A DNA stretch of 64,000 nt from Veillonella caviae. Lineage in GTDB: Bacteria > Bacillota > Negativicutes > Veillonellales > Veillonellaceae. The notes under the pieces are model-generated. The model was given only the letters and a program-made list of their open reading frames with translations, was not told the DNA's origin and made no database searches. This document shows, one piece after another, positions 54,242-63,925 of this stretch. Location: NCBI RefSeq assembly GCF_003992125.1, contig NZ_RQUY01000007.1:39672-103671 (forward strand). The letters are read 5' to 3'. Each line of letters begins with the position of its first letter. Positions within the stretch are counted from its first letter, which is position 1. Both the position numbers and the translations under genes were made by a program.

Positions 54242-54463
54242 TTATTTCTTATGATGATATCCTTTATTTATACCCCGATTTTCCCGAGATTGAGCGTTAG
54301 CTTTCATTTCGTTTTTATTACGATATGTGAAATAATTGGCTACTACAGATAGAATAAATATCACCATTACCGTAATATTAAAGGCCCCTGGACCAAATGT
54401 ATAGATGTGGTAACACAAATAAATAAAGGCTACTATGGACAACAAATGTTTTAAAATATTCAT
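54242..54463 (-). CDS. Small membrane protein of unknown function
   Basis: 73 residues: two hydrophobic helices (about 7-25 and 28-45), then a basic hydrophilic tail (RNKNEMKANAQSRENRG). Start overlaps the end of the sulfurtransferase gene by 4 bases. No family recognised. Confidence 0.65.
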   Translation of the reverse strand: MNILKHLLSIVAFIYLCYHIYTFGPGAFNITVMVIFILSVVANYFTYRNKNEMKANAQSRENRGINKGYHHKK

Positions 54464-55275
54464 AAGTTTTCAACCCCCGTATGAATTGGAAAATCCTCAT
54501 AGGTAACCCAATCGCTAGAACTGCCTACATAGAGGGCTGATTTGAGACCAATTTCGTTCATCGCCAATAATGCATTACAAGCAGTGACACCGGAGCCACA
54601 ATACGTCACGAGAGGACGATTTTGATGAATTTCATTGTAAAATTCCACTTCTAAATCCTTTATAGAACGAGGACCTTCTGCAGTATATCCACTTTCATAA
54701 AAATGATTTACTGCCCCAGGAATATGGCCTGTCATACCATCCATAGTGTCTACCTCTGAGCCAGAATAGCGTTCAGGGGAACGAGCATCAATGATAACAT
54801 GCGATTTTGTTTCACTCGCTGTGAGAACCTCATTACGGGTCATAATCATGTGCTTCTGTAATTTGTAATTGAACACTGTCGGTTTCGTTGGCAATGGCGT
54901 AGGCGCCTTAGTAAGCAGATAACCGTCCTGAACCCAGCGCTCAATCCCACCAGACAAGACACGTACATCAGCGAGTCCCATATAACGTAGCGTCCACCAC
55001 AAACGACCAGCTAAGAACAACCAAGAGTCGTAAATAACAACTTTCGCATTCATGGTAATACCAAAAGTTTCGAACGTTTTCGCTAACCGATCCATATCTG
55101 GCAACGGATGTCGACCACCGTGCTCACCAAGAGGCCCTGTTAAATCTTTATCCAAATCAATGGGAAATGCCCCTTTTATATGACCTTTATTATAATCATG
55201 AAACCCTCGTGCATCGAGAAGAATTACCTCATCCATAACGGACAACAACTCAGTAGGAGTAATAAAATTTGACAT
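54460..55275 (-). CDS. Sulfurtransferase (two rhodanese domains)
   Basis: 271 residues, tandem rhodanese domains. Active-site cysteine lies in YCGSGVTACNALLAM near residue 225, the CGSGVT loop seen in mercaptopyruvate and thiosulfate sulfurtransferases; the first domain is inactive, as usual. Start preceded by AGGAG. Likely makes persulfide or detoxifies cyanide. Confidence 0.9.
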   Translation of the reverse strand: MSNFITPTELLSVMDEVILLDARGFHDYNKGHIKGAFPIDLDKDLTGPLGEHGGRHPLPDMDRLAKTFETFGITMNAKVVIYDSWLFLAGRLWWTLRYMGLADVRVLSGGIERWVQDGYLLTKAPTPLPTKPTVFNYKLQKHMIMTRNEVLTASETKSHVIIDARSPERYSGSEVDTMDGMTGHIPGAVNHFYESGYTAEGPRSIKDLEVEFYNEIHQNRPLVTYCGSGVTACNALLAMNEIGLKSALYVGSSSDWVTYEDFPIHTGVENL

Positions 55276-55432
55276 ACTAACTCCTTTCTTTATGATTATA
55301 TATACCTAGCTACTAGATATTCATATTGAAAAATATAAATGTATAATTCTATTATATACGAGGGGCATGGGATATACAATAAAATTTACCAATATGACCA
55401 ATAAAAGACAGCAGTAAAATGCTCCTATTTTT

Positions 55433-55537
55433 TTATATAGCATAATCTGAAGCATTCATCTTGATAAAATTACGTCCTTCCCCATTTGCAATCAGCTCTG
55501 TATTAGCAAAATTTATCATATTTTTTGATTCAAACAT
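55433..55537 (-). CDS. Possible small protein or gene remnant
   Basis: A 34-codon frame (begins MFESKNMINFANTELIANG) with GGGAG seven bases ahead of the ATG. It lies in the gap between the sulfurtransferase and the DUF3829-like gene. Size and lack of known homologue make it uncertain; a short remnant of a longer gene is as likely. The remainder of the gap 55276-55712 shows nothing else. Confidence 0.35.
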   Translation of the reverse strand: MFESKNMINFANTELIANGEGRNFIKMNASDYAI

Positions 55538-55712
55538 AAGAACACTCCCTACGTACATTAATCCTGTGTTTAATTATACCAGGCTTAATTAGAAGGTCCA
55601 GATATAGTTCTTTAATTTTTTCCCCATAATTATATGCTATAATAATATTGTTAATTGGATTCTTGTGTATATCCAATCATTACGTAATGTGTTTAACAAG
55701 GAGTACATTCCG

Positions 55713-56642
55713 TTGAAACAGGGGTATATTAAATTAATCTTAGCAGTGGTACTTAGCATTGCTGTTATTAGTGGCGGTATTTATGGAGCCTTGTATTTCT
55801 TTGGAGATAAGGCAACAACCATCTTATATCGTTCGTCCATAGAGGATAAAATCAATGCCTTGCATCCTTACATCGATGCCGCAGATACTTTCAACAATAA
55901 TAGTCTAATTCATGCGTATCAATCACAACTAACCTTAGATGAGTTGCGAAATGGTATGCAGAATAAGACTATTGCATTACCAGATTATAAAAATCTGAAA
56001 AACCAATTAGATGCGGCAAAGGAAAAGTCTACTACGCCTTATGAAGATGTGAATATGACGTCTGATGAGGTATTATCCTTATTGAATCAATTAATTCCGC
56101 TTGCGGATCAATTAACAGCCTATTATCAAGAACGCACCTTTGAAAAGGATAATTTTGTAGGCGGTGATAATCTATCTAAGCAATACATACCATTAGCCAA
56201 ACAATTCAACGCGGCATACAGCGCCTTTGATTTAGCCCTCGATAACCACAACAACGAGTTGTACATGGAACGAATGAAAGAACTGTCTGAAGAAAAACGC
56301 CATAATGCGGTGAACTTCATCGAACTCAATATCCTGTTAGCTCAAACTATCGCCTTCATCGATCCCGATGGTAATACTGATACCCAAAAGGTTGAAAGTA
56401 ATCTCCAAGAAGTCGGCAAACGTTTGTCCCAATTACAACTAGGAACAAAATCTGATACGCAAACAGCGGTTACATTATACCAAGAGGCTGTAAAAGAATT
56501 TGTAGCAGAGGCACATAATTACATTACCGTCAATTCCTCCTATGGCGAAGCGTACACACAATTATATATTAAATATAACCACATGATTAGCCGTGCTAAT
56601 GCAGTAAATATAAATGACCTGGATGCAATAGAGGCAAAATAA
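55713..56642 (+). CDS. Membrane-anchored DUF3829-like protein
   Basis: 309 residues when started at the TTG at 55713, which has AAGGAG 9 bases upstream; the longer frame from a GTG at 55665 lacks a ribosome binding site. One N-terminal membrane helix (about 6-28) and then a helical external domain, with repeated Lys/Glu and Tyr/Asn-rich segments, matching DUF3829/YiiG-type proteins in general pattern only. Function unknown. Confidence 0.7.
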   Translation: MKQGYIKLILAVVLSIAVISGGIYGALYFFGDKATTILYRSSIEDKINALHPYIDAADTFNNNSLIHAYQSQLTLDELRNGMQNKTIALPDYKNLKNQLDAAKEKSTTPYEDVNMTSDEVLSLLNQLIPLADQLTAYYQERTFEKDNFVGGDNLSKQYIPLAKQFNAAYSAFDLALDNHNNELYMERMKELSEEKRHNAVNFIELNILLAQTIAFIDPDGNTDTQKVESNLQEVGKRLSQLQLGTKSDTQTAVTLYQEAVKEFVAEAHNYITVNSSYGEAYTQLYIKYNHMISRANAVNINDLDAIEAK

Positions 56643-56658
56643 GGGTTATAGGACAAAA
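56643..56658 (+). repeat. 16-base recurring word, copy 1
   Basis: GGGTTATAGGACAAAA directly after the DUF3829-like stop codon. An identical copy is at 63926-63941. A shortened form (ATTATAGGACAA) is in the gdhA terminator at 51928. Confidence 0.5.
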
Positions 56659-56678
56659 TAATACCTCGAAAATAATAC

Positions 56679-56723
56679 AAAAGCCCAAGTATTTGACTTC
56701 TAATAGTCAATGCTTGGGCTTTT
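56679..56723. terminator. Bidirectional terminator between DUF3829-like gene and second binding protein
   Basis: AAAAGCCCAAG / CTTGGGCTTTT arms with an inner TTGAC / GTCAA pair; T runs on both strands. Serves the plus-strand gene and probably also the minus-strand gene ending at 56814. Confidence 0.82.
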
Positions 56724-56813
56724 AATATATAGAACTTATAGCCATGTATAGACAAGAGCTATTATATATATCCTTTAGATATAATGCTGAAGAAGGCTCA
56801 CAAAGTACTGCAC

Positions 56814-58379
56814 CTACTCCTTCTTTAAGTCTTTTGTAATAATGTAATATTCACAAGGCGACGTATGAATACCTTTCATGTAGTTTTTACCAACAAGATT
56901 TATTTTAGGATAACCTAAATAGATAGCCGCATTATCATCGAGGAGAATTTGTTGCGCCGAAATGATAGCGTTATGTGCCGTCGTAGAATCCATAGTAGAA
57001 CCAGCCAAAGCTAGTAACTCATCGTAGCGAGGGTTGCTATATCCCGAGCCATTGTTAGGATTTGCCCCATCAATATTAGAACCCCAATATTGCTTGAGGA
57101 ACCACACAGGATTACCTGTATTAGCAGTAACAACACTAGAAATCATAAGATCATAAGCTCCGGATTTTGCCAACTCATCAATAACACTATAGTCTACTAT
57201 CTTGATATTAATACCAATGCCAATCTTTTTGTAATCTGCTTGCATGGCTTCTGCATAGAGGTTGAGCTCTGGTCGCGATGTGTATGTATAAAAATCTAGT
57301 ACTAAATCTTGTCCATCTTTATCTACGTAACCGTCCCCATCAGTATCTACCCAACCAGATTGAGCTAATAACTTTCTTGCATTTTCAGGACTATATTGGT
57401 TGGATGCTTTTACTTGTTTAAATCCATAACCAAGACTCGGTGGCAATGGAGCTTTACCAGCGATAAATGTGTCCTTTAAAAGAGTTTTTGCATAGCTTTC
57501 ACGGTCAATACCTGCAATAAGAGCAGCTCGAATATTAGCATCAGCCAAAGCTCCATTTTGACTCATGCGAACCATTACATCACGCAAAGACGACGATTCT
57601 TCAAAAACATAATCCTTATTATCTTTGAATAAATCATATTCACCAGGGCCAATATTAATTGCCATATCCACGTCGCCGGACTGTAACGCCATAGCGCGCG
57701 TATTAGCATCATTGATAGCAGGCACCTCTACACGTTTAAAAGGTACTGTACCATCCCAATAGTGTTTATTTGCCTCTAGCTCTGCTCTCTCTTTCGTAAA
57801 GGATGTAGCTACATAAGGACCAGTCCCAATAGGGCCGTCTACAGCAAAATTACGCCCTTCTCGTTCTGATTGAACATCTACAATAAGAAATAAAGGATCC
57901 CCTAACAGGCCTGGCAAATTAGGATATACTTTATCTGTATGAATAATCAAAGTTTGCCCATTTGCCTCTATGCGATCATAATTGAAAAAGGTCTTCGCCC
58001 GTTGACTCTTCTCAAATGTCCGTTCCAAAGATTCCTTCACAGCCTGCGCCGTTACCTTACGGCCATTTGAAAATGTTACTTTATCATTAATAGTGAAAGT
58101 CCATGTTTGATTATCATCACCAACAGACCATTTCAATGCAATCCACGGTTCTGTCCCCATAGTATCGTTAAATTTAACAAGGGTTTCACCAATACCATAG
58201 CGCACTACTACCCAACTAAAATAGTTTTCCGTCGGTTCCAGAGTGCTCGCAAAACCTATAGCACCTACTTTTAATACGTCCTTGTCATGGTCGTTAAATT
58301 GTAATCCACAGCCAAAGAACCCTATTATGGACATGCTCATCAAGGTGCCGACCATGAGCCAGCGCTGCCATTGTTTCAT
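56814..58379 (-). CDS. Substrate-binding lipoprotein of ABC transporter (nickel/peptide class), second copy
   Basis: About 521 residues from ATG 58379 (GGAGG 5 bases upstream). Lipobox GFFGC near residue 24. SBP family 5 fold, closely related to the protein at 60156-61724: shared blocks include LFLIVDVQ, GPIGTGPYV, RAMALQSGDVDMA and NIGPGE. It is its own transcription unit with palindromes upstream. The cargo could be nickel (free or chelated) or peptides. Confidence 0.85.
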   Translation of the reverse strand: MKQWQRWLMVGTLMSMSIIGFFGCGLQFNDHDKDVLKVGAIGFASTLEPTENYFSWVVVRYGIGETLVKFNDTMGTEPWIALKWSVGDDNQTWTFTINDKVTFSNGRKVTAQAVKESLERTFEKSQRAKTFFNYDRIEANGQTLIIHTDKVYPNLPGLLGDPLFLIVDVQSEREGRNFAVDGPIGTGPYVATSFTKERAELEANKHYWDGTVPFKRVEVPAINDANTRAMALQSGDVDMAINIGPGEYDLFKDNKDYVFEESSSLRDVMVRMSQNGALADANIRAALIAGIDRESYAKTLLKDTFIAGKAPLPPSLGYGFKQVKASNQYSPENARKLLAQSGWVDTDGDGYVDKDGQDLVLDFYTYTSRPELNLYAEAMQADYKKIGIGINIKIVDYSVIDELAKSGAYDLMISSVVTANTGNPVWFLKQYWGSNIDGANPNNGSGYSNPRYDELLALAGSTMDSTTAHNAIISAQQILLDDNAAIYLGYPKINLVGKNYMKGIHTSPCEYYIITKDLKKE

Positions 58380-58432
58380 TGCATCCTCCTTCGTAATCCC
58401 ATTCAAATATGCTCATATGAATAACACTTTAT

Positions 58433-58469
58433 ATACCCTATAGGGTATGATTATATTTATAATCATACC
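58433..58469 (-). promoter_or_regulatory. Double palindrome upstream of second binding protein gene
   Basis: Two overlapping inverted repeats about 55-90 bases ahead of the start codon. 58433-58448 is a perfect 16-base palindrome with half ATACCCTA. 58444-58469 has arms GGTATGATTATA and TATAATCATACC around TT. The first resembles CsoR/RcnR-type operators (ATACCC...GGGTAT). The second has GTATGA/TCATAC half-sites as in E. coli NikR sites, but with 12 instead of 16 bases between. Confidence 0.6.
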
Positions 58470-58491
58470 GAATAATATAGAAAAATACAAC

Positions 58492-58532
58492 AAAAAACTC
58501 CGCTTACAATATACCTCGTAAGCGGAGTTTTT
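58492..58532 (-). terminator. Terminator after the second ATPase gene
   Basis: AAAAACTCCGCTTAC / GTAAGCGGAGTTTTT, perfect 15-base stem. It ends the ABC operon at the ATPase gene and separates it from the second binding protein. Confidence 0.88.
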
Positions 58533-58537
58533 CAAGC

Positions 58538-59353
58538 TTATTTATAGCCTACCACCGTATCCATTGACAAAGGTCTATGTTCTTGTCCAATTTCAAAAAT
58601 GGAACTTAACAACACCTTTGTATAGGGATGTTGTGCATCAGATAGATGGAATGCATCTAATTCTTCTACAATGTCGCCCTTATACATAACTACCACTTTG
58701 TGACACATGGTGCGGATGAAAGCAATATCATGAGCAATAAATAGATAGGTTAGATTGCGTTTTTTTTGCAATCTTGCTAATAGGTACGCGATAGAATCCT
58801 GCACGGAAACATCAAGTGCACTAGTAGCCTCGTCAAATACGAGAATTTCTGGTTCTAATACGATAGCACGAGCAATAGCAACACGTTGACGTTGACCACC
58901 GGACATTTCGTGTGGGTAACGGTGCATAAACTCACGAGGTAAATCTACCATTTCAAGATAATCACCAGCAATTTGTTCTTCCCTACCTTTTGGGAGTAAA
59001 CCAAAATTATACAGTGGTTCACAAATAATGTCTTTTACCTTCATACGAGGATTAAATGCCGCCATTGGATCTTGAAATACCATTTGTATTTTTTGACGGT
59101 ACGCTCTTGTTTGTTCACGATTCATGTGTTGAATTTCAACACCATCTACGTAAATTTCACCTTCTGAGATAGGCAACATTTTCATGAGCATTCGTACTAA
59201 AGTGGTTTTACCAGAGCCAGATTCACCAACAATACCAAGAGATTTGCCTTTTTCCAATGTAATATTAATAGATTTACACGCTTCTAATGTGTCACCATTT
59301 GGCAACGGGAATCGTTTACATACATCTTTGAATTCTACTGCGTAATTATTCAA
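58538..59353 (-). CDS. ABC transporter ATPase (OppF/NikE-like)
   Basis: 271 residues. Walker A GESGSGKTT near 40, Q-loop FQDPMAAFNPRM, signature MSGGQRQRVAIARA near 145, Walker B ILVFDEATSALD. Overlaps the partner ATPase gene by 8 bases. Confidence 0.92.
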   Translation of the reverse strand: MNNYAVEFKDVCKRFPLPNGDTLEACKSINITLEKGKSLGIVGESGSGKTTLVRMLMKMLPISEGEIYVDGVEIQHMNREQTRAYRQKIQMVFQDPMAAFNPRMKVKDIICEPLYNFGLLPKGREEQIAGDYLEMVDLPREFMHRYPHEMSGGQRQRVAIARAIVLEPEILVFDEATSALDVSVQDSIAYLLARLQKKRNLTYLFIAHDIAFIRTMCHKVVVMYKGDIVEELDAFHLSDAQHPYTKVLLSSIFEIGQEHRPLSMDTVVGYK

Positions 59354-60143
59354 TGTAACGACCTCCTCCCAATGTTGGAACAGCGTTTTTCAACTGTTTC
59401 GTATAATCGCTGGATGGATTTTCGAGAATATCTTTTGGAGAACCTGCATCAACAACACGACCATTTTGCATAACTAGAATGTAGTCGGCCATATATGCCG
59501 CTACACCTAGGTTATGGGTAACCATAACGATGGTGGAATTATGCTCCTTCGCTTTTTCTAGCATTTCTAACACGACTTGAGATTGTGTGGTCACATCCAA
59601 TGCAGATGTAGGTTCGTCACCGATTAAGAGCAATGGATCTAACGCCATCGCCATGGCGATACCAACACGTTGACGTTGTCCTCCAGATAATTCATGTGGA
59701 TAACGATGCAAAATGTCAGTACCGTTTGGCAGTGCCACGCTTTCAAGTAAGGCAATGGCTTTAGCATCACATTCATCATTAGTCATATCCACATGAGAAC
59801 GGAATAATTCACGGAATTGTTTACCAATACGTTGAATTGGATCCAAAGCACTACCACTATCTTGAAAAATCATGGCCATATCCTTGCCACGCATAGATCG
59901 CCATTCGGATTTAGAAAGGTTTGCCAAATCACGTCCATTAAACACAATACTGCCTTCTGTTACTTCACCACCTACTGGTAAAAGCCCCATAAGGGCACGG
60001 ATTACAGTAGTTTTACCGGAACCCGACTCCCCTACGATACACAATACCTTTCCTCTTTCCAAGGTGAAATTAACATCCATAACGGCAGGTTTACCTTGAT
60101 ATGCAATATGAAGATTAGTAACGGATAATACATTGTCTGCCAT
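59346..60143 (-). CDS. ABC transporter ATPase (OppD/NikD-like)
   Basis: 265 residues. Walker A GESGSGKTT near 36, signature LSGGQRQRVGIAMA near 148, Walker B LLIGDEPTSALD. Missing the C-terminal oligopeptide-type extension that full-length OppD/DppD carry (zinc/iron-sulfur tail), in line with NikD. Confidence 0.92.
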   Translation of the reverse strand: MADNVLSVTNLHIAYQGKPAVMDVNFTLERGKVLCIVGESGSGKTTVIRALMGLLPVGGEVTEGSIVFNGRDLANLSKSEWRSMRGKDMAMIFQDSGSALDPIQRIGKQFRELFRSHVDMTNDECDAKAIALLESVALPNGTDILHRYPHELSGGQRQRVGIAMAMALDPLLLIGDEPTSALDVTTQSQVVLEMLEKAKEHNSTIVMVTHNLGVAAYMADYILVMQNGRVVDAGSPKDILENPSSDYTKQLKNAVPTLGGGRYIE

Positions 60144-60155
60144 TAGTTGTCCTCA

Positions 60156-61724
60156 TTATTTAGAAATTTTGCTAGTAATCCAGTAGTAGTCACTTGGGAA
60201 CATAACAGCACCTTTCAAGTAGGAACCTGTTACGATATTAGTTTTAGGATAACCTAGGTATAATGCAGCACCATCGTTCATCAATAATTGTTGAATTTGA
60301 ATAGCATAAGTGCGGCGTTTAGCTGGATCGAATTCACTTTCTGCAGCATCAAGTAATGCATCTACTTCTGGGTTGGAGTAACCGGAACCATTTTGTGGAT
60401 TGGAACCGTTAATATTTGTATGCCAGTAATTAGCCAAGAACCAAATTGGATCCCCAGTATTAGCAGTTACGATATTAGAAATCAACATATCGTAGTCACC
60501 ATCTTGACCCATTTTATCAATCAAGTTGTAGTCTACAGTTTTGATTTTCATATCTACGCCGATTTTTTTGAGATCCGCTTGAACTGCTTCAGCATATAAT
60601 GGTAATTCTGCACGAGAATTATACACAACAAAGTTGAAAGTCAATGGTTTACCGTCTTTATCAAGAACGCCATCGCCATCAGTATCTTTCCAACCGTCTT
60701 CAGCGAGTAATTGTTTAGCTCGGTCCACATTATAAGCATTAGGGTCTTTCAATTCATTAAAACCATAATCCATGGACGGAGGAATAGGTGCAGAACCAGG
60801 CAAGAATGTACCTTTCAGCAATACATCAGCATAGTTTTTGCGATCCGTAGCAGAAATCACAGCAGCACGCACTTTGTCATCGCCAAGAATCCCTTTTTGG
60901 TTAATACGCGCCAATACGACACGAAGAGAGGCGATTTCATCTACTTTAAATTTATCATTGTTTTGGAATAAACCGAGTTCACCAGGGCCGATATTAACAG
61001 CCATATCCACATCGCCAGATTGCAACGCCATAGCGCGTGTATTAGGGTCATCAATGGATGGAATTTCAACAGTCTTAAATGGTACTGTACCATTCCAGTA
61101 ATTTTCATTAGCTACCATTTCAGCACGTTCTTTTGTGAAAGATTTCACTACATATGGGCCGGTACCGATAGGTCCTTCTTTGGCAAAGTTACGACCATCT
61201 TTTTCAGCTTGTACATCAACTATGAGGAACAACGGATCGGCTAATAGACCAGCCATATTAGGATATTCTTTAGATGTATGGATAATTAAATCTTGACCAT
61301 TCGCTTCGATGGAGTCATATTCAAAGAATGTTTTTGCACGGTTAGATTTTGCAAACGTACGCTCGATGGATTCCTTAACAGCTTGAGCATCTACTTTTTT
61401 ACCATTAGAGAATTTAACTTTATCATCGATGGTAAAAGTCCACGTTTTTTTATCGTCAGATACGGACCATTTAGATGCAATCCAAGGTTGTGGTTTCATT
61501 TGTTCGTCGAAACGCGCCAATGTTTCGCCTACACCATAACGCATAACAACCCAAGCAAAGAAATTCTCTGTAGGCTCTAATGTGGACGCAAAGTTAGTTA
61601 CTGCTACTTTCAATGTGTCCTTATTCGCTGCACCATTGTTATCAGAACCACAACCAGCGATAAAGGACCCCATCATTACAATGCTAAGACCTGCTAAGAG
61701 AGCTTTTTTCCAAGATTTTTTCAT
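60156..61724 (-). CDS. Substrate-binding lipoprotein of ABC transporter (nickel/peptide class)
   Basis: 522 residues. N-terminal lipobox IAGCGSDN (Cys near residue 25) shows a lipoprotein attached at the inner face of the envelope. SBP family 5 (NikA/OppA). Placed inside the permease-permease-binding protein-ATPase-ATPase operon. HypA and HypB in the same chromosome region and the metal-type palindrome upstream of the operon support nickel, but no ligand residue can be confirmed here. Confidence 0.88.
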   Translation of the reverse strand: MKKSWKKALLAGLSIVMMGSFIAGCGSDNNGAANKDTLKVAVTNFASTLEPTENFFAWVVMRYGVGETLARFDEQMKPQPWIASKWSVSDDKKTWTFTIDDKVKFSNGKKVDAQAVKESIERTFAKSNRAKTFFEYDSIEANGQDLIIHTSKEYPNMAGLLADPLFLIVDVQAEKDGRNFAKEGPIGTGPYVVKSFTKERAEMVANENYWNGTVPFKTVEIPSIDDPNTRAMALQSGDVDMAVNIGPGELGLFQNNDKFKVDEIASLRVVLARINQKGILGDDKVRAAVISATDRKNYADVLLKGTFLPGSAPIPPSMDYGFNELKDPNAYNVDRAKQLLAEDGWKDTDGDGVLDKDGKPLTFNFVVYNSRAELPLYAEAVQADLKKIGVDMKIKTVDYNLIDKMGQDGDYDMLISNIVTANTGDPIWFLANYWHTNINGSNPQNGSGYSNPEVDALLDAAESEFDPAKRRTYAIQIQQLLMNDGAALYLGYPKTNIVTGSYLKGAVMFPSDYYWITSKISK

Positions 61725-61857
61725 TTCTTATCTCCTGTAAATACATACATATAATGCTTTCACAAACAGCACAATTTATATTACCGTCACAGCTATACGA
61801 GCCTGCAACGACAACACCATGCTTACTACATCCCACATGAGGATATACTATTGTTGA

Positions 61858-62679
61858 TTAACCTTCATTTTTAGGGTCTACTACATCACGCAACGAGTCG
61901 GACCACAAGTTGAAAATGGATACAACAATTAAAATAGAAAGGCCTGGGAATGCCATGAGCCAAGGACTAGTTTGCAAATATTGACGCCCTTCATTCAACA
62001 TGAGACCCCATTCTGGTGTCGGCGGTTGAGCACCGAAACCGAGGAAAGATAAACCAGCTACCTCAATCATCATGGCCCCAATATCAAGTGCCCCTGTAGT
62101 AACAACAAGAGGCAAAATATTGGGGATGATATGACGACGCAAAATCGTCCATGTAGATGCCCCCATCATAACCGCTGCAGTTACGTATTCCTCCTGCCGC
62201 ACTTTCAGAGTCATAGAACGAACGAGACGAGCATATTTTGCCCAGCCTACGATGGATAACGCTAAGATAGTATTAAAAATAGAACCACCTAGGATACCTG
62301 CAATAGCGATAGCCAATACAACGCCAGGGAAAGACAACATGATATCCGCTAAGCGCATGAGTACCATTTCTACTTTGCCACCGAAATAACCCGCTACAGC
62401 ACCGATGATAGTACCGATGGAAACCATGACTACAACGATGGTGACGCCCATAAATAATGACAATTGAGTACCATAAATAATACGAGATAAAACGTCACGC
62501 CCTAGTTTATCAGTACCAAACCAGTGCTGTGCACTCGGCGCTTGTAATGCTTTTGTCATATCCGAATTAAAAGCATCACCTGGTGCGAGCCACGGCGCAA
62601 ATACAGCGATAAAAACGATGATGAGCATAAGCACACTATAAATCGTGAAGAGTTTATGTTTCTGAATACATTCTGCCAT
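61858..62679 (-). CDS. ABC transporter permease (OppC/NikC-like)
   Basis: 273 residues, six membrane helices, with the N-terminal OppC-type segment (GTDKLGRDVLSRIIYGTQLSL) and the inner-membrane EAA-like loop VTAAVMMGASTWTILRRHIIPN. Start codon shares a base with the stop of the preceding permease gene. Confidence 0.92.
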   Translation of the reverse strand: MAECIQKHKLFTIYSVLMLIIVFIAVFAPWLAPGDAFNSDMTKALQAPSAQHWFGTDKLGRDVLSRIIYGTQLSLFMGVTIVVVMVSIGTIIGAVAGYFGGKVEMVLMRLADIMLSFPGVVLAIAIAGILGGSIFNTILALSIVGWAKYARLVRSMTLKVRQEEYVTAAVMMGASTWTILRRHIIPNILPLVVTTGALDIGAMMIEVAGLSFLGFGAQPPTPEWGLMLNEGRQYLQTSPWLMAFPGLSILIVVSIFNLWSDSLRDVVDPKNEG

Positions 62680-63623
62680 TATGCTCTCTCCCGTTTTAAT
62701 CTAGGATCCAATAAAATATATGAAGCATCCACTAATGCATTGATGCACATATAAGCTAAAGCCACCCACAATACAAAACCTTCAATAAGCGGATAATCAC
62801 GCATGGTAATAGCGTAAATCGCCATGTTTCCAAGACCAGGCCATGCAAATACCATTTCTACTACCGCCACACCGCCAAGAAGCCACCCGATTAATACACC
62901 GAGGATAGTGATTAAAGGCAACACCGCATTTGGTAAAATGTGCCCAAATAAGATTTTAATTTCGCTTACGCCACGAGCTCTAGCACCGATAACATAGTCT
63001 TTGCTCATTTCTTCCAAAATAACGAGCCGCACTTGGCGCATATATTTGGAACCAACTACTACGGCAAGAGTAATCGCAGGCAAAATCACACCAAGCGCAG
63101 TAATCCGAGATGATGCAATTGGTACTAGCCCTAATTTCAACCCAAAGACATAAATGAGCACAAGACCAAGCCAAAATGTCGGCATAGAGATACCTACAAA
63201 AGACATAGCACGTAATACATAGTCTACCCATTTATTACGATTTACTGCACTCAGAATACCTGCCGGCAAAGCGTAAAGCAATGTAAACAATAATGCAGTT
63301 CCTGCCAAATACACCGTACCAGGCAATGCTTCAAGCATACGGTCTACAACGGGTTTCTTAGAGGAATAGCTCATCCCCAAATCCCCCTGTGCAGCATGTA
63401 ACACCCAATTGCCATACTGTACAAGAAACGGCTTGTCTAAGCCTAATTGTGCTCGCGTTTCATCGATCAACTCTTGTGATACGATGGTATCTGCCGTTTC
63501 CAATAACATGGTTACCGGATCACCAGGAGCCAAATAGGTAAGACAAAATGTTAAAAATGTAATGCCAAACAGGGTGACAATAAATTGCCCTAACTGCTTG
63601 ACAATGCGTTTGCCCATAGGCAC
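62679..63623 (-). CDS. ABC transporter permease (OppB/NikB-like)
   Basis: 314 residues, six membrane helices; opens with the typical VKQLGQFIVTLFGITFLTF, has GLDKPFLVQYGNWV and the permease loop DYVIGARARGVSEIKILFGHILPN. First gene of the operon; AGGAGG precedes the ATG. Confidence 0.92.
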   Translation of the reverse strand: MPMGKRIVKQLGQFIVTLFGITFLTFCLTYLAPGDPVTMLLETADTIVSQELIDETRAQLGLDKPFLVQYGNWVLHAAQGDLGMSYSSKKPVVDRMLEALPGTVYLAGTALLFTLLYALPAGILSAVNRNKWVDYVLRAMSFVGISMPTFWLGLVLIYVFGLKLGLVPIASSRITALGVILPAITLAVVVGSKYMRQVRLVILEEMSKDYVIGARARGVSEIKILFGHILPNAVLPLITILGVLIGWLLGGVAVVEMVFAWPGLGNMAIYAITMRDYPLIEGFVLWVALAYMCINALVDASYILLDPRLKRERA

Positions 63624-63679
63624 CTCCTAACTAAAAAACATGCATCAACGCTCTAGTTTATCGTTTTTTTGCGATTATA

Positions 63680-63708
63680 AATATACTATACCCCTTGCTT
63701 AATTACAA
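63680..63708 (-). promoter_or_regulatory. Promoter for ABC transporter operon
   Basis: Minus strand TTGTAA (63703-63708), 17-base spacer, TATATT (63680-63685); about 55 bases ahead of the first permease. Moderate match to consensus. Confidence 0.5.
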
Positions 63709-63709
63709 T

Positions 63710-63734
63710 ACACATACCCCCTATAGGTATGTGT
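63710..63734 (-). promoter_or_regulatory. Palindrome upstream of ABC transporter operon
   Basis: ACACATACC - 7 bases - GGTATGTGT, immediately upstream of the -35 box. The core CCCTATAGG(G)TAT is shared with the palindrome upstream of the second binding protein. Remainder of 63624-64000 is AT-rich with no gene seen; it contains a copy of the TTATAGGACAAAA word at 63926-63941. Confidence 0.55.
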
Positions 63735-63925
63735 TATTATCAGAATTTTATAATCTTTACAATATATTACGTTTTCTAATAGTTATTAATATTTTTGAAT
63801 AATATCCCACAAATCACTATTTACCCACCTTTATTATGAGATATATTATCAAAAATTTGTATAAACATTTACACGCTCTACACACTTCACCTATTATTTT
63901 TATAGTAAAGCATATAGAATATAAC

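Noticed and set aside
58444..58469. Calling this a definite NikR operator
   Set aside because: Half-sites match GTATGA/TCATAC, but the gap is 12 bases rather than 16; kept only as a candidate metal-type site.
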